DNA from: JACCTU01 sp963769665
GTDB lineage: Bacteria; Actinomycetota; Thermoleophilia; Gaiellales; Gaiellaceae
Assembly (NCBI GenBank): GCA_963769665.1
Contig: CAVYMQ010000003.1
Span: forward strand, 124,001 to 188,000
Reading direction: 5' to 3'
DNA length: 64,000 bases
Shown here: piece after piece, positions 15,094 through 22,866 of the stretch
Position numbering within the stretch: position 1 is the first letter of the stretch
Layout of the letters: every line of letters starts with the position of its first letter
Made by a program: the position numbers and the translations under genes
Notes under the pieces: model-generated
The model's database searches: none
The model's input: the letters and a program-made list of their open reading frames with translations, nothing else
Told to the model about the DNA's origin: nothing

Positions 15094-16203
15094 CTAGAGC
15101 CGACGACCGCCCATGAACGTGGAGGAGTACCACCCCGACATGCTGGAGATCTTCACGACGTCGCCCGTGTGCGGCGCGTGGATGAAGTTGCCGCCGCCGA
15201 TGTAGAGGCCGACGTGCCCGAGCCCGTTGAAGAAGACGAGGTCGCCCGCCTCGAGCTGGTCGCGAGAGACCGGCGTGCCCATGCCCCACTGGGAGCCGGT
15301 GTAGTGCGGCAGCGAGACGCCGATCTGCGCGTAGACGTACATCGTGAAACCGGAGCAGTCGAAGCCCGACGGTGAGGCGCCGCCCCAGCGGTAAGGCACG
15401 CCGAGGTAGCGCATCGCGATCCCGACCACGCCGCCGTAGCGCGACGGTGGTGCGACGACGGCGCCGTCCGGCGTAACGCCGGCGGCGCCGAGTCCCGATG
15501 CCGAGCTGGAGAACGTCTGACCCTGCAGGCTTGCGGCGATCGCGAGCGAGCGCCTGCGTTCTGCCGCCTGGATCCGGCGGATCTCGCTTTGAATCCCGGC
15601 GAGCATCGACTGGCGCTGCTGCAGCCGGCTCTCGATCGAAGCCTTCTGTGACGCCTTCGTCGCGACGATCTGGGCCTGCGCGACGCGCGCCTGCTTGAGC
15701 TGGATGCGCTCGCGCTTGACCTGCGCGCGGTACCGGATCACCTGCCCGAGCGTCGTGGCGTCCTGGTCCGAGACGCGGTTCGCCGTCTCGATGCGGTCGA
15801 GCAGCTCGTCGAGACTCGACGCTCCGAGCAGCACGGCGACGGTGGAGTTCTCCTCACCCGAGGTGTAGAGCGAGACCACGCGGTCCGCCAGGCGCTTCTC
15901 GGCGCTGCCGAGGTTCTGCTTCGCGAGGCCGAGGTGGCGCGTGTTCCTGACGAGGTCGCTCTTGATCCGGTCGAGCTTCACGTTGGCGAGGTTGTACGCC
16001 TCGATCGCGTGGCTCAGCTCCGAGTCGATCTGCTGGATCTGCGCGAGCACGCTCTGCGCTCGTGCCTGCTGCTGTTCGACTTGCGACGGCTCTGCAGTCG
16101 CTCCGCCGGCTGTCGCGAGGATCGCGGTCAGACCGAGCAAGAGCGCTGAGAGGATTCGGCGGGGTAGTCGAATAGTCTCCAGCTCCTCGAGTGCGCGACC
16201 CAC
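15094..16203 (-). CDS. Secreted NlpC/P60 peptidoglycan endopeptidase with coiled coil
   Basis: A 369-residue exported protein: signal peptide (RRILSALLLGLTAILATAGG), a long coiled coil (about residues 40-220), and a C-terminal NlpC/P60 domain that cleaves peptide stems of peptidoglycan. Catalytic residues are visible: Cys283 in PSGFDCSGF, His in GLGHVGLYIGGG, and a second His in FIHAP. The layout matches RipA/PcsB-type division or remodelling hydrolases, whose coiled coil is usually controlled by FtsEX. The start is a GTG with no clear ribosome site; a TACCCT hexamer lies ~28 nt upstream. Its coiled coil is paralogous to that of the divergently placed 3D-domain protein. Confidence 0.92.
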   Translation of the reverse strand: MGRALEELETIRLPRRILSALLLGLTAILATAGGATAEPSQVEQQQARAQSVLAQIQQIDSELSHAIEAYNLANVKLDRIKSDLVRNTRHLGLAKQNLGSAEKRLADRVVSLYTSGEENSTVAVLLGASSLDELLDRIETANRVSDQDATTLGQVIRYRAQVKRERIQLKQARVAQAQIVATKASQKASIESRLQQRQSMLAGIQSEIRRIQAAERRRSLAIAASLQGQTFSSSASGLGAAGVTPDGAVVAPPSRYGGVVGIAMRYLGVPYRWGGASPSGFDCSGFTMYVYAQIGVSLPHYTGSQWGMGTPVSRDQLEAGDLVFFNGLGHVGLYIGGGNFIHAPHTGDVVKISSMSGWYSSTFMGGRRL

Positions 16204-16339
16204 GGGGCGGGGGCCGTCACAAGGGGAGCAGGGTACCAACCCTTACGGACGCCTGCAACGCGTGAACAGGCCGAAAATCGCTGCACGCGGGCAAATCACC
16301 GGTGTTACAAGCATGGATGGTCTGGTAGCGTCCTGCCTC

Positions 16340-17377
16340 GTGCGCGGATGCTCGAGCATGCTCGCAGCGCGCCGACTCGCGGTTCTGCTGGGTCTAACGG
16401 CGATTCTGGCGCTTCCCTCGTCGGGCGGAGCCGCCGCGCCCTCGGGCGGAGCGGCCGAGCTGAGGCAGCAGGACACCTCCCTCGCGGCGAAGGAGCGGGC
16501 GGCCACGCACGAGCTCTACTCCCTGGAGGCCCAGCTCGCCGTGGCGCGCTCGCGGCTGGCGAAGCTGAGCGACCAGCGGGAGGCCGCCGAGGCCCGCCTC
16601 ACGCGGCTGCGGATCGAACTCGACGTCGCCTGGCAGTCGGCCTACATCGCCGAGGAGCACCTCGGAGCCCGGATCCGCCAGCTCTACCAGCAGGGACAGC
16701 TCGACCCGGTGGCGATCCTGCTCGGCGCCGAGTCGCTCGACGAGGCGATCGGCGGGCTCGACGGGCTCCGCAGCATCGCCTCAGGCGACCGTGACCTGCT
16801 GAGCAAGGTCCGGCAGGCGCGGGCCGAGCTGACCTCGACGAAGACGCGCGTGGTGGCCCGCGTCGCAGCGCTGCGCGCGGCCGAGTCGGCCGCGGCGTCG
16901 ACGGCCTCGTCTCTCGCCGCGGCGCGCGCCGAGCGAACCGCGTACCTCGCTCAGCTGGCGAGGGAGCGCGGGTTCAACGCGCGTCGGCTCGCGCGCGTCC
17001 GCAGCACGGCTCACGCGGCGGGCGAGCGCACGCAGGAGCTCGAAGCCCAGGAGGCGACGACGATGGCGGCGGCCGCGCCGGCGTCGGAGCCCACACCTGC
17101 GTACACGGGGGGCGAGCAGACGATGACCGTCTCCTCGACCGGCTATGCGCTCCGCGGCCGGACCGCCAGCGGCCTCCCGACCGGCTGGGGGATCGTGGCC
17201 GTAGACCCGTCTGTGATCCCGCTCGGCACCCGGATGACGATCCCGGGCTACGGCGAGGCCGTGGCCGCCGACACCGGCGGGGCGGTGCGGGGAGCGACGA
17301 TCGACCTCTGGTTCCCGAGCGTCGCGCTGGCGATGGCCTGGGGGCGCAAGACCGTGACGATCACGCTCCACGGTTAG
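16340..17377 (+). CDS. Secreted coiled-coil protein with C-terminal 3D domain
   Basis: A 345-residue exported protein: signal peptide (LAVLLGLTAILALPSSGG), a coiled-coil region with IRQLYQQGQLDPVAILLGAE near its middle, and a C-terminal 3D domain (STGYALRGRTASGLPTGWG, AVDPSVIPLGTRM, VAADTGGAVRG). The 3D fold with its Asp residues occurs in MltA-type lytic transglycosylases and in Rpf2/YabE-like proteins, so wall cleavage is likely. An ATG at 16313 is in frame, but GTG 16340 lies 8 nt after TAGCGT (16326-16331) and starts a cleaner signal peptide. The stop codon TAG forms part of the next promoter. Confidence 0.88.
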   Translation: MRGCSSMLAARRLAVLLGLTAILALPSSGGAAAPSGGAAELRQQDTSLAAKERAATHELYSLEAQLAVARSRLAKLSDQREAAEARLTRLRIELDVAWQSAYIAEEHLGARIRQLYQQGQLDPVAILLGAESLDEAIGGLDGLRSIASGDRDLLSKVRQARAELTSTKTRVVARVAALRAAESAAASTASSLAAARAERTAYLAQLARERGFNARRLARVRSTAHAAGERTQELEAQEATTMAAAAPASEPTPAYTGGEQTMTVSSTGYALRGRTASGLPTGWGIVAVDPSVIPLGTRMTIPGYGEAVAADTGGAVRGATIDLWFPSVALAMAWGRKTVTITLHG

Positions 17378-17380
17378 ACT
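17375..17380 (+). promoter_or_regulatory. -10 element (TAGACT) overlapping the upstream stop codon
   Basis: TAGACT contains the TAG stop of the 3D-domain gene. A start of transcription about 7 nt later leaves a leader of roughly 19 nt with GGGGGG before the ATG at 17406. Confidence 0.45.
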
Positions 17381-17405
17381 CGTGCTCAACACGACGCGGG
17401 GGGAC

Positions 17406-18086
17406 ATGACGCAGCAGGTGGAGTCGACCGAGCCTCGGCACGACGCGCTCAGGGTCGTGATCGTGGACGACCACGACCTGTTCCGGACCGGGCTGCGCAA
17501 CCTGCTCGAGGAGCAGGGGATCCAGGTCGTCGGCGAGGCTGCGGCGGGGAGCGATGCGATTCGGTCGGTCCGCGAACTCGCGCCCGACGTCGTCGTGATG
17601 GATCTCAACATGCCCGGGATGACGGGCGTCGAGGCGACACGACAGATCACCGGGATCGCGCCGCTGACCCGCGTGCTCGTGCTCACGATCTCCGACCAGG
17701 ACAGCGACGTCCTCGACGCGATCCTCGCGGGGGCATGCGGCTATCTGCTCAAGGACTCGTCGATCCAGGACCTGATGCAGGGGATCCGTGCAGCGTCGAT
17801 CGGCGAGTCGCTCATCTCGCCGAACATCGCCTCGAAGGTTCTTCAGCGCGTCCGTTCGACGAGCAGCGTCCCTGCGATCGCGGAGACGATCCGTGCCGAG
17901 CTCTCCGATCGCGAGATCGAAGTGCTGAAGCTGATCGCGAACGGCAAGGACAACGCGATGATCGCCGGCGAGCTGCACATCAGCCCGAAGACGGTCAAGA
18001 ACCACATCTCGAACATCCTGATGAAGCTGCAGATCGACAACCGCATCCAGGCGGCGGTCTACGCAGTCAAGTCGGGGATCGTCTAG
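17406..18086 (+). CDS. NarL/LuxR-family response regulator
   Basis: A 226-residue two-component response regulator. The receiver domain has the acidic pair in VVIVDDHD, phospho-acceptor Asp66 in VVMDLNMPG and the Lys of YLLKDSS. The C-terminal LuxR helix-turn-helix reads LSDREIEVLKLIANGKDN...SPKTVKNHISNILMKL. Phosphorylation should promote DNA binding. No histidine kinase is adjacent, so the partner is elsewhere. The ATG at 17406 has a G-rich ribosome site; an upstream in-frame GTG at 17382 would sit only 1 nt after the -10 and is unlikely. The position after a wall hydrolase gene hints at envelope stress control, which is speculative. Confidence 0.9.
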   Translation: MTQQVESTEPRHDALRVVIVDDHDLFRTGLRNLLEEQGIQVVGEAAAGSDAIRSVRELAPDVVVMDLNMPGMTGVEATRQITGIAPLTRVLVLTISDQDSDVLDAILAGACGYLLKDSSIQDLMQGIRAASIGESLISPNIASKVLQRVRSTSSVPAIAETIRAELSDREIEVLKLIANGKDNAMIAGELHISPKTVKNHISNILMKLQIDNRIQAAVYAVKSGIV

Positions 18087-18410
18087 CTAGGCGGCTGCGC
18101 GAGCCGCGTCCGCGCGCTCGCGGAGTGAGCCGAGCACGTCGCGCAGGCGGATGAGGTCGGCGTCCGCCGTGTTGAGCCGCTGCGCGAGCCCGACCATCTC
18201 CTCGGCCCGGTGCAGCTCGAAGTCCGCTTCGCCGCCAAATTCCCCGGCGAGCTCGGTGATCCGGCGCTCGATCCGCCAACGATCGGCCTCGAGCGCGAGC
18301 GCTGCGGCATAACCGGTGGTCAACGTATCCTCGATCTCGTCGAGCGCACGGGGCGAGACGTCGTCGAGCAAAGCCTCGATCTCAGCGAAGATGGGATTCA
18401 TGTCCGTCAT
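18087..18410 (-). CDS. Small helical protein, function unknown
   Basis: A 107-residue, strongly helical cytosolic protein (FAEIEALLDDVSPRALDEIE, then heptad-like Leu/Ala spacing to the end), probably forming a coiled-coil dimer. No signal, membrane segment or known motif. The ATG at 18410 is the first Met of the conserved-looking region. It is divergent from PBP4 with a shared promoter region and its stop is one base from the response regulator stop. I do not recognise the family. Confidence 0.65.
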   Translation of the reverse strand: MTDMNPIFAEIEALLDDVSPRALDEIEDTLTTGYAAALALEADRWRIERRITELAGEFGGEADFELHRAEEMVGLAQRLNTADADLIRLRDVLGSLRERADAARAAA

Positions 18411-18435
18411 GGAAAGGACCGGGAGGGGTCGCCAA

Positions 18436-18445
18436 CGATTATGGA
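18436..18445. promoter_or_regulatory. Bidirectional -10 region, small helical protein / PBP4
   Basis: CGATTATGGA holds TATGGA on plus (18440-18445, 7 nt before GTG 18453) and TAATCG on minus (18436-18441), sharing the TA at 18440-18441. Both hexamers lack the final T of the consensus, so support is weaker than for the other pairs. Confidence 0.35.
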
Positions 18446-18452
18446 TTCCGGC

Positions 18453-19691
18453 GTGAGGAGCGGCATGGGCCGGGCGGCCCATCTTGGCCGGCGGGCAGGC
18501 CCACGCCCCTTGGTGGTAATCGCCCTCGCGGCGGCGCTGCTGGCTCCGGGATCTGCCCGGGCCGCCGCCCCGCTCGAGGCCCGCCTGGCGAAGGCCCTCG
18601 CGGTCCCGCACGTCCAGAGCGCCCAGACGGGCGCAGTCGCCATCGACCTCCGCACGGGCCGGAAAGTCTTCGCGCTCAATGCGCAGCGCGGCTTCCTACC
18701 CGCCTCGACCGAGAAGCTCGCCCTCGCCTTTGCGGCGCTGCACGATCTCGGCTCCGACTTCAAGATCGAGACCGACGTCCTCGGGGACGGCGCGCTCGAC
18801 GGCACGACGTGGCGCGGGGAGCTCGTGCTCAAGGGGTTCGGTGATCCGACGCTGTCGCGCGCAGACCTGCGTGAGCTCGCACGCGGCGTGCGGGCGTTCG
18901 GAATCCGGCGCGTGACCGGCGGCGTGGTCGGCGACGAGTCGTACTTCGACTCGCGTCGCGTCGTCTCCGGGTGGAAGCCCTCCTACCTGATCGAGGAATC
19001 GCCTCCGCTCTCGGCGCTCATCGTCGACCGGGGAGAGTACGGGCGCGGAATCGCCGCCAACCCGGCACTCGTCGCGGCTCAGCTCTTCCGCATCGAGCTG
19101 CGCGCGGCTGGTATCGCCGTCGGCCGCGGCGCACGTGTCGGCACGACGCCCGCGGCCGACTTCCCGCTCGCGTTCGTGCACTCGGAGGCACTCGGGGAGA
19201 TCGTCCGCTACATGGGCGTCGAGAGCGACAACTTCATCGCCGAGATGCTCCTCAAGCAGCTCGGCGCGCAGATGGGCGGGCCGGGCACGAGCCCGCGCGG
19301 CGCAGCCGCCGTGACCGCAGTGCTGCGCACGCTCGGCGTGCCGCTCGGCGGCGTGCGCTTCGTCGACGGGTCGGGGCTCTCGCTCCTGAACCGGCTCACG
19401 GCGACGTCCCTCGTCTCGCTCCTGCAGATCGCCTGGACCGATCCCGCGGTTCGGCCTGGGTTCGTGCGCGTGCTCCCGGTGGCAGGGGTCAGCGGGACGA
19501 TGAAGCGCCGGCTCGCCCCCGTCCGCGGCCGCGTGCAGGCGAAGACGGGGACGACGGACACGGCCTCGACGCTCGCCGGCTACGTGACCGGGCGCTACGC
19601 GTTCGCGATCCTCCACAACGGCCGGCCCGTGTCGACGACGTGGGCGCGGCTCGCGCAGGATCGCTTCGTGCTCGTCCTAGCCGCTCCCTAG
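18453..19691 (+). CDS. dacB: D-alanyl-D-alanine carboxypeptidase/endopeptidase (PBP4 family)
   Basis: A 412-residue exported serine peptidase of the S13 family. It has a signal peptide (PLVVIALAAALLAPGSARA) and the three penicillin-binding motifs in order: SxxK as ASTEK (Ser85, Lys88), SxN as ESDNF, and KTG as QAKTGTTD. The ~150-residue insert between SxxK and SxN typical of PBP4 is present. It should remove terminal D-Ala from, or cut cross-links in, peptidoglycan. The start is taken as the GTG 7 nt after TATGGA; an ATG at 18441 is in frame but overlaps that hexamer. Its end overlaps ligA by 15 bp, convergently. Confidence 0.9.
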   Translation: MRSGMGRAAHLGRRAGPRPLVVIALAAALLAPGSARAAAPLEARLAKALAVPHVQSAQTGAVAIDLRTGRKVFALNAQRGFLPASTEKLALAFAALHDLGSDFKIETDVLGDGALDGTTWRGELVLKGFGDPTLSRADLRELARGVRAFGIRRVTGGVVGDESYFDSRRVVSGWKPSYLIEESPPLSALIVDRGEYGRGIAANPALVAAQLFRIELRAAGIAVGRGARVGTTPAADFPLAFVHSEALGEIVRYMGVESDNFIAEMLLKQLGAQMGGPGTSPRGAAAVTAVLRTLGVPLGGVRFVDGSGLSLLNRLTATSLVSLLQIAWTDPAVRPGFVRVLPVAGVSGTMKRRLAPVRGRVQAKTGTTDTASTLAGYVTGRYAFAILHNGRPVSTTWARLAQDRFVLVLAAP

Positions 19692-21671
19692 GAGCTTCAA
19701 CAGCGCCGCTTCGTCTAGAAGCGGGACGCCCTCACGCTGCGCCTTCGTCAGCTTCGAGTTGCCGGGCTCCTCGCCCACGACGAGGCCGGTCGTCTTCTTC
19801 GAGACGGAGTTCGTCACCTTCGCGCCCAGCGCCTCGAGTGCGGCGGCTGCCTGCTCTCGTGAGAACCCCTCCAGCGTCCCGGTGACGACGTACGTGTTCC
19901 CCGTGAGCGGGCCTTCCTTCGGCTTGTCCTCCTCCCCGATCTGGAAGCGCAGACCGAGGTCGCGCAGCTCTGCGACAAGCGCGCGGTTCTGCTCGTCCGC
20001 GAACCACTCCGCGATCGACGCCGCTCGGTCCGGGCCGATCCCGTCGACCTCGGTGATGTCCTCCGGCGTTGCGTCGAGCAGCCGGTCGACGTTCTCGAAG
20101 TGCCGCGCGAGATTCTGCGCCGTCACCCAGCCGACGTCGGGGATGTTGAGCCCGAACAGCACGCGGTTGAACGAGATCGCCTTCGACGCCTGGATCGACT
20201 CGATCGCGTTCGTCGCCGAGATCTCGCCGTAGCCGTCGAGCTCGGTCAGCTGCTCCTTCGTGAGCCGGTAGAGCTCCGGCAGCGTGCGTACGAGCCCGAG
20301 CTCCCAGAGTCGGCGCACCGACTGCTCGCCGACTCCCTCGATGTCCGCTGCACCCTGCACCCAGTTGATCAGCGACTCGATGCCGCGCGACGGACAGGCG
20401 CGGTTTGGGCAACGGTGCATCGCCTCGCCCTCGGGCTTGACGACTTCCGCGTTGCACAGCGGGCAGTGCGTCGGCATCCGGAACGGCTTCGTCCGCTTCT
20501 TGCGCGGCAGCACCGGACCGACGACCTGCGGGATCACGTCGCCTGCGCGCTGGACGATCACCTCGTCGCCCTCGCGGATGTCCTTGCGGTTGATGTCCTC
20601 TTCGTTGTGCAGCGTCGCACGCGAGACGGTGACACCACCGACCTCGACCGGCTCGAGGATGCCCCAGGGATTCAGCGCGCCCGTCCGGCCGACGCGGATC
20701 GCGATCTTCTGGAGCGTCGTCGTCGCGGTCGACGGCGCCCACTTGAACGCGCGCGCCCAGCGCGGTCGGCTGTGCAGCGCGCCGAGCCGCTCCTGCTGCG
20801 CGAACGAGTCGACCTTGATCACGAGCCCGTCGATCTCGTAGTCGAGCTCCGCGCGCCGCTGCTCCCACTCGGCGACGGCTCGTTCCACCGACTCGATCGT
20901 CTCGTGGCGCTCCGCGAGCGGGTTCGTACGAAAGCCCCGCTCGCGCAGCCACTGCAGCGCGTCCCAGTGGCCCTCGGTCGGGAGCTCGCCGCGATGCCCG
21001 AGGCCGTGCACCCAGATGTTCAGCGGGCGCTCCGCGGTGATCTGCGAGTTCTTCTGCCGGAGCGAGCCGGCCGCGGCGTTGCGCGGGTTCGGCGTCGTCT
21101 TCTTGCCTTCGGCGGCCAACCGCTCGTTCAGGGCCACGAAGCCGGAGAGCGGCATGTAGACCTCGCCGCGAACTTCGAGCAGGGGCAGCGGCGTCTCGCG
21201 TTTCGAAAGCTGCATGCGCGTCGAGATCGCCTTGATCGTCTTCAGGTTCGTCGTCACGTCCTCGCCCCTGAGACCGTCGCCCCGCGTCGCCCCGCGCACG
21301 AGCTTCCCGTCCTCGTAGATGAGGTTGATCGAGAGGCCGTCGATCTTCGGCTCGGTCACGTACACGACGTTCTCGGTACCGAGCCGCTTCGTCACGTCCT
21401 GGTGCCACTTCTCGAGCGTCTCGTTGTTCGTGACCTTCTCGAGCGAGCCCATCGGCGAGGGATGGTCGACCTTCTGGAACTTGTCCGAGGGCGCCGCGCC
21501 GACGCGTTGCGTCGGCGAGTCGGGGGTCGCGAGCTCCGGGTCTTGCTCGAGCTCGAGGAGCTCGTCGAAGAGCCGATCGAACTCGGCGTCCGAGATCTCC
21601 GGCTCGTCGAGGACGTGGTAGCGGTAGAGGTGGTAGTCGACCAGGTCGCGCAGCTCGGCCGCGCGCTTCAC
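19677..21671 (-). CDS. ligA: NAD-dependent DNA ligase
   Basis: A 664-residue LigA that seals nicks in replication and repair using NAD. Visible are the N-terminal Ia region (LRDLVDYHLYRYHVLDEPEI), the adenylation motif EPKIDGLS (Lys109), the OB fold, a four-Cys zinc finger (CPLCNAEV...CPNRACPS), the HhH region and a C-terminal BRCT domain (YVVTGTLEGFSREQAAAALE). Length is normal. The GTG start at 21671 lies 7 nt after the upstream HAD gene stop, so the two are probably co-transcribed. It is an essential housekeeping gene. Confidence 0.97.
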   Translation of the reverse strand: MKRAAELRDLVDYHLYRYHVLDEPEISDAEFDRLFDELLELEQDPELATPDSPTQRVGAAPSDKFQKVDHPSPMGSLEKVTNNETLEKWHQDVTKRLGTENVVYVTEPKIDGLSINLIYEDGKLVRGATRGDGLRGEDVTTNLKTIKAISTRMQLSKRETPLPLLEVRGEVYMPLSGFVALNERLAAEGKKTTPNPRNAAAGSLRQKNSQITAERPLNIWVHGLGHRGELPTEGHWDALQWLRERGFRTNPLAERHETIESVERAVAEWEQRRAELDYEIDGLVIKVDSFAQQERLGALHSRPRWARAFKWAPSTATTTLQKIAIRVGRTGALNPWGILEPVEVGGVTVSRATLHNEEDINRKDIREGDEVIVQRAGDVIPQVVGPVLPRKKRTKPFRMPTHCPLCNAEVVKPEGEAMHRCPNRACPSRGIESLINWVQGAADIEGVGEQSVRRLWELGLVRTLPELYRLTKEQLTELDGYGEISATNAIESIQASKAISFNRVLFGLNIPDVGWVTAQNLARHFENVDRLLDATPEDITEVDGIGPDRAASIAEWFADEQNRALVAELRDLGLRFQIGEEDKPKEGPLTGNTYVVTGTLEGFSREQAAAALEALGAKVTNSVSKKTTGLVVGEEPGNSKLTKAQREGVPLLDEAALLKLLGSG

Positions 21672-21678
21672 CTTGGCC

Positions 21679-22317
21679 TTAGAGGGCGGCAAGCAGCTCC
21701 TCCATCGTTTCGACGACGACGTCGGGGTCCTCGCGCTCGAGTCGCTCGCGCGAGTGGATGCGACCCCACGTGACGGCGATCGAGGCAGCGCCCGCAGCTT
21801 TCGCCGCTTGCACGTCGAACGGCGAGTCGCCGACGTACACGGCGTCGGCGGCGTTCTCGCCCAGGCGCTCGAGCGCGAGCAGCAGCGGGTCCGGGTTCGG
21901 CTTGTGTCGCACGGTGTCCTCTGCCGCGACAGTGACTTCGAAGAAGCGCCGCAGCTCGGGGAGGACCTCGAACGCGAGCTCGAGCGTCGCTCGGCGCTTG
22001 GCCGTGACGACCCCGAGGCGCCGCCCTTCCGCGTGCAGCGAGTCGAGCGCGTCGAGCACGCCCCGGCACGGCTCCAGCCCGTCATGGAGGCCGGCGTTGT
22101 GGGCGCTGTACACCTCGATCAGCTCCTCGGCGCGATCGGGGTCGAGCGCCTCCATCTGCTCGCGGAGCCCGGGGCCGCCGACCGCCGCCAGGAGCTCGTG
22201 GTCGGGGATCTCCCGCCGCAGAACGGTGCTGGTGGCGTGCTTGAAGGAGGCCAGGATGATCGCGCCCGAATCCACGAGCGTGCCGTCCAGATCGAAGAGA
22301 ACGGCGCGGAAACGCAC
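21679..22317 (-). CDS. HAD hydrolase, phosphoglycolate phosphatase-like
   Basis: A 212-residue HAD phosphatase with motif I VLFDLDGTLVDSG, motif II GVVTAKRRAT, the Lys motif VRHKPNPDPLLLALERL and motif III VYVGDSPFDVQAAKAAGA. The helical C1 cap between motifs I and II places it with Gph/PpaX enzymes acting on small phosphates such as 2-phosphoglycolate or pyrophosphate. The GTG start is leaderless (TACGAT, 6 nt). It is the first gene of a two-gene unit with ligA, which could link it to clearing 2-phosphoglycolate formed in DNA repair; that link is inference. Confidence 0.88.
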   Translation of the reverse strand: MRFRAVLFDLDGTLVDSGAIILASFKHATSTVLRREIPDHELLAAVGGPGLREQMEALDPDRAEELIEVYSAHNAGLHDGLEPCRGVLDALDSLHAEGRRLGVVTAKRRATLELAFEVLPELRRFFEVTVAAEDTVRHKPNPDPLLLALERLGENAADAVYVGDSPFDVQAAKAAGAASIAVTWGRIHSRERLEREDPDVVVETMEELLAAL

Positions 22318-22323
22318 GTACCG

Positions 22324-22333
22324 ATCGTATCGA
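22324..22333. promoter_or_regulatory. Bidirectional -10 element, HAD-ligA / lipoprotein
   Basis: ATCGTATCGA contains TACGAT on minus (22324-22329, 6 nt before GTG 22317) and TATCGA on plus (22328-22333), sharing the TA at 22328-22329. The plus gene has a short leader with GGAG before its ATG. Confidence 0.45.
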
Positions 22334-22350
22334 CGCGTGGAGTGGGCACA

Positions 22351-22827
22351 ATGCAGCCCGTGCGCCGCTCCGCCCTCCTCCTGCTGCTGCTCGCGCTCAC
22401 CGCCGGGTGCGGAGGCGGCGACGACCAGACGGCGCCGCCCGGGGGGACGACCGCGGCGACGAGCCCCGACGTGCTGACGGTCACCCAGCCGAACAACACG
22501 GCCATGGCCGGTGAGGACCCGACGGGAGACCCGCAGTTCACCGTCACGCTGAGCGGCGAGAGCACGGAGCCGACGGCGGGGCGCCCGTGGCGTTACACCG
22601 TCCGCGCGACGTCGAAGGGCGGCGGCACCGCGAGCGGCACCGCGAAGATGCGCGTGTGGGTCGACGGCGAACTCGTCGACACGCTCGGGTTCTTCTCGTT
22701 CGACGGGGCGCTCGTGAAGACGCACACGTGGCCGAGGTCGCTCCGCGGCGAGTCCGCAGAGCTCCAGGCCGAGGTCGAAGGCGACGGCGGCACTCAGCGC
22801 GCCGTCCTCCGCGTCAACGTCAGCTAG
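22351..22827 (+). CDS. Predicted lipoprotein, function unknown
   Basis: A 158-residue protein with a lipoprotein signal peptide ending in the lipobox LTAGC, followed by a Gly/Asp/Pro/Thr-rich linker. The mature domain (GRPWRYTVRATSKGGGTASG, then MRVWVDGELVDTLGFFSFDG) looks like a small immunoglobulin-like beta sandwich. It should be anchored to the outer face of the cytoplasmic membrane. GGAG lies 8 nt before the ATG; a GTG at 22360 is an alternative. It is divergent from the HAD-ligA pair and I cannot name a family. Confidence 0.8.
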   Translation: MQPVRRSALLLLLLALTAGCGGGDDQTAPPGGTTAATSPDVLTVTQPNNTAMAGEDPTGDPQFTVTLSGESTEPTAGRPWRYTVRATSKGGGTASGTAKMRVWVDGELVDTLGFFSFDGALVKTHTWPRSLRGESAELQAEVEGDGGTQRAVLRVNVS

Positions 22828-22866
22828 TCCTCTCTCGTTGCGCAAGCCGCGAATCCGCGGCGATTC

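Noticed and set aside
14526..15116. Plus-strand frame starting at ATG 14526
   Set aside because: It overlaps the DUF4396 gene in another frame, runs through the right repeat arm and has Arg/Pro-rich shadow composition.
22828..22866. Terminator between the lipoprotein and truA
   Set aside because: Only a short imperfect GAATC/GATTC pairing is visible, with no T run and weak stem.
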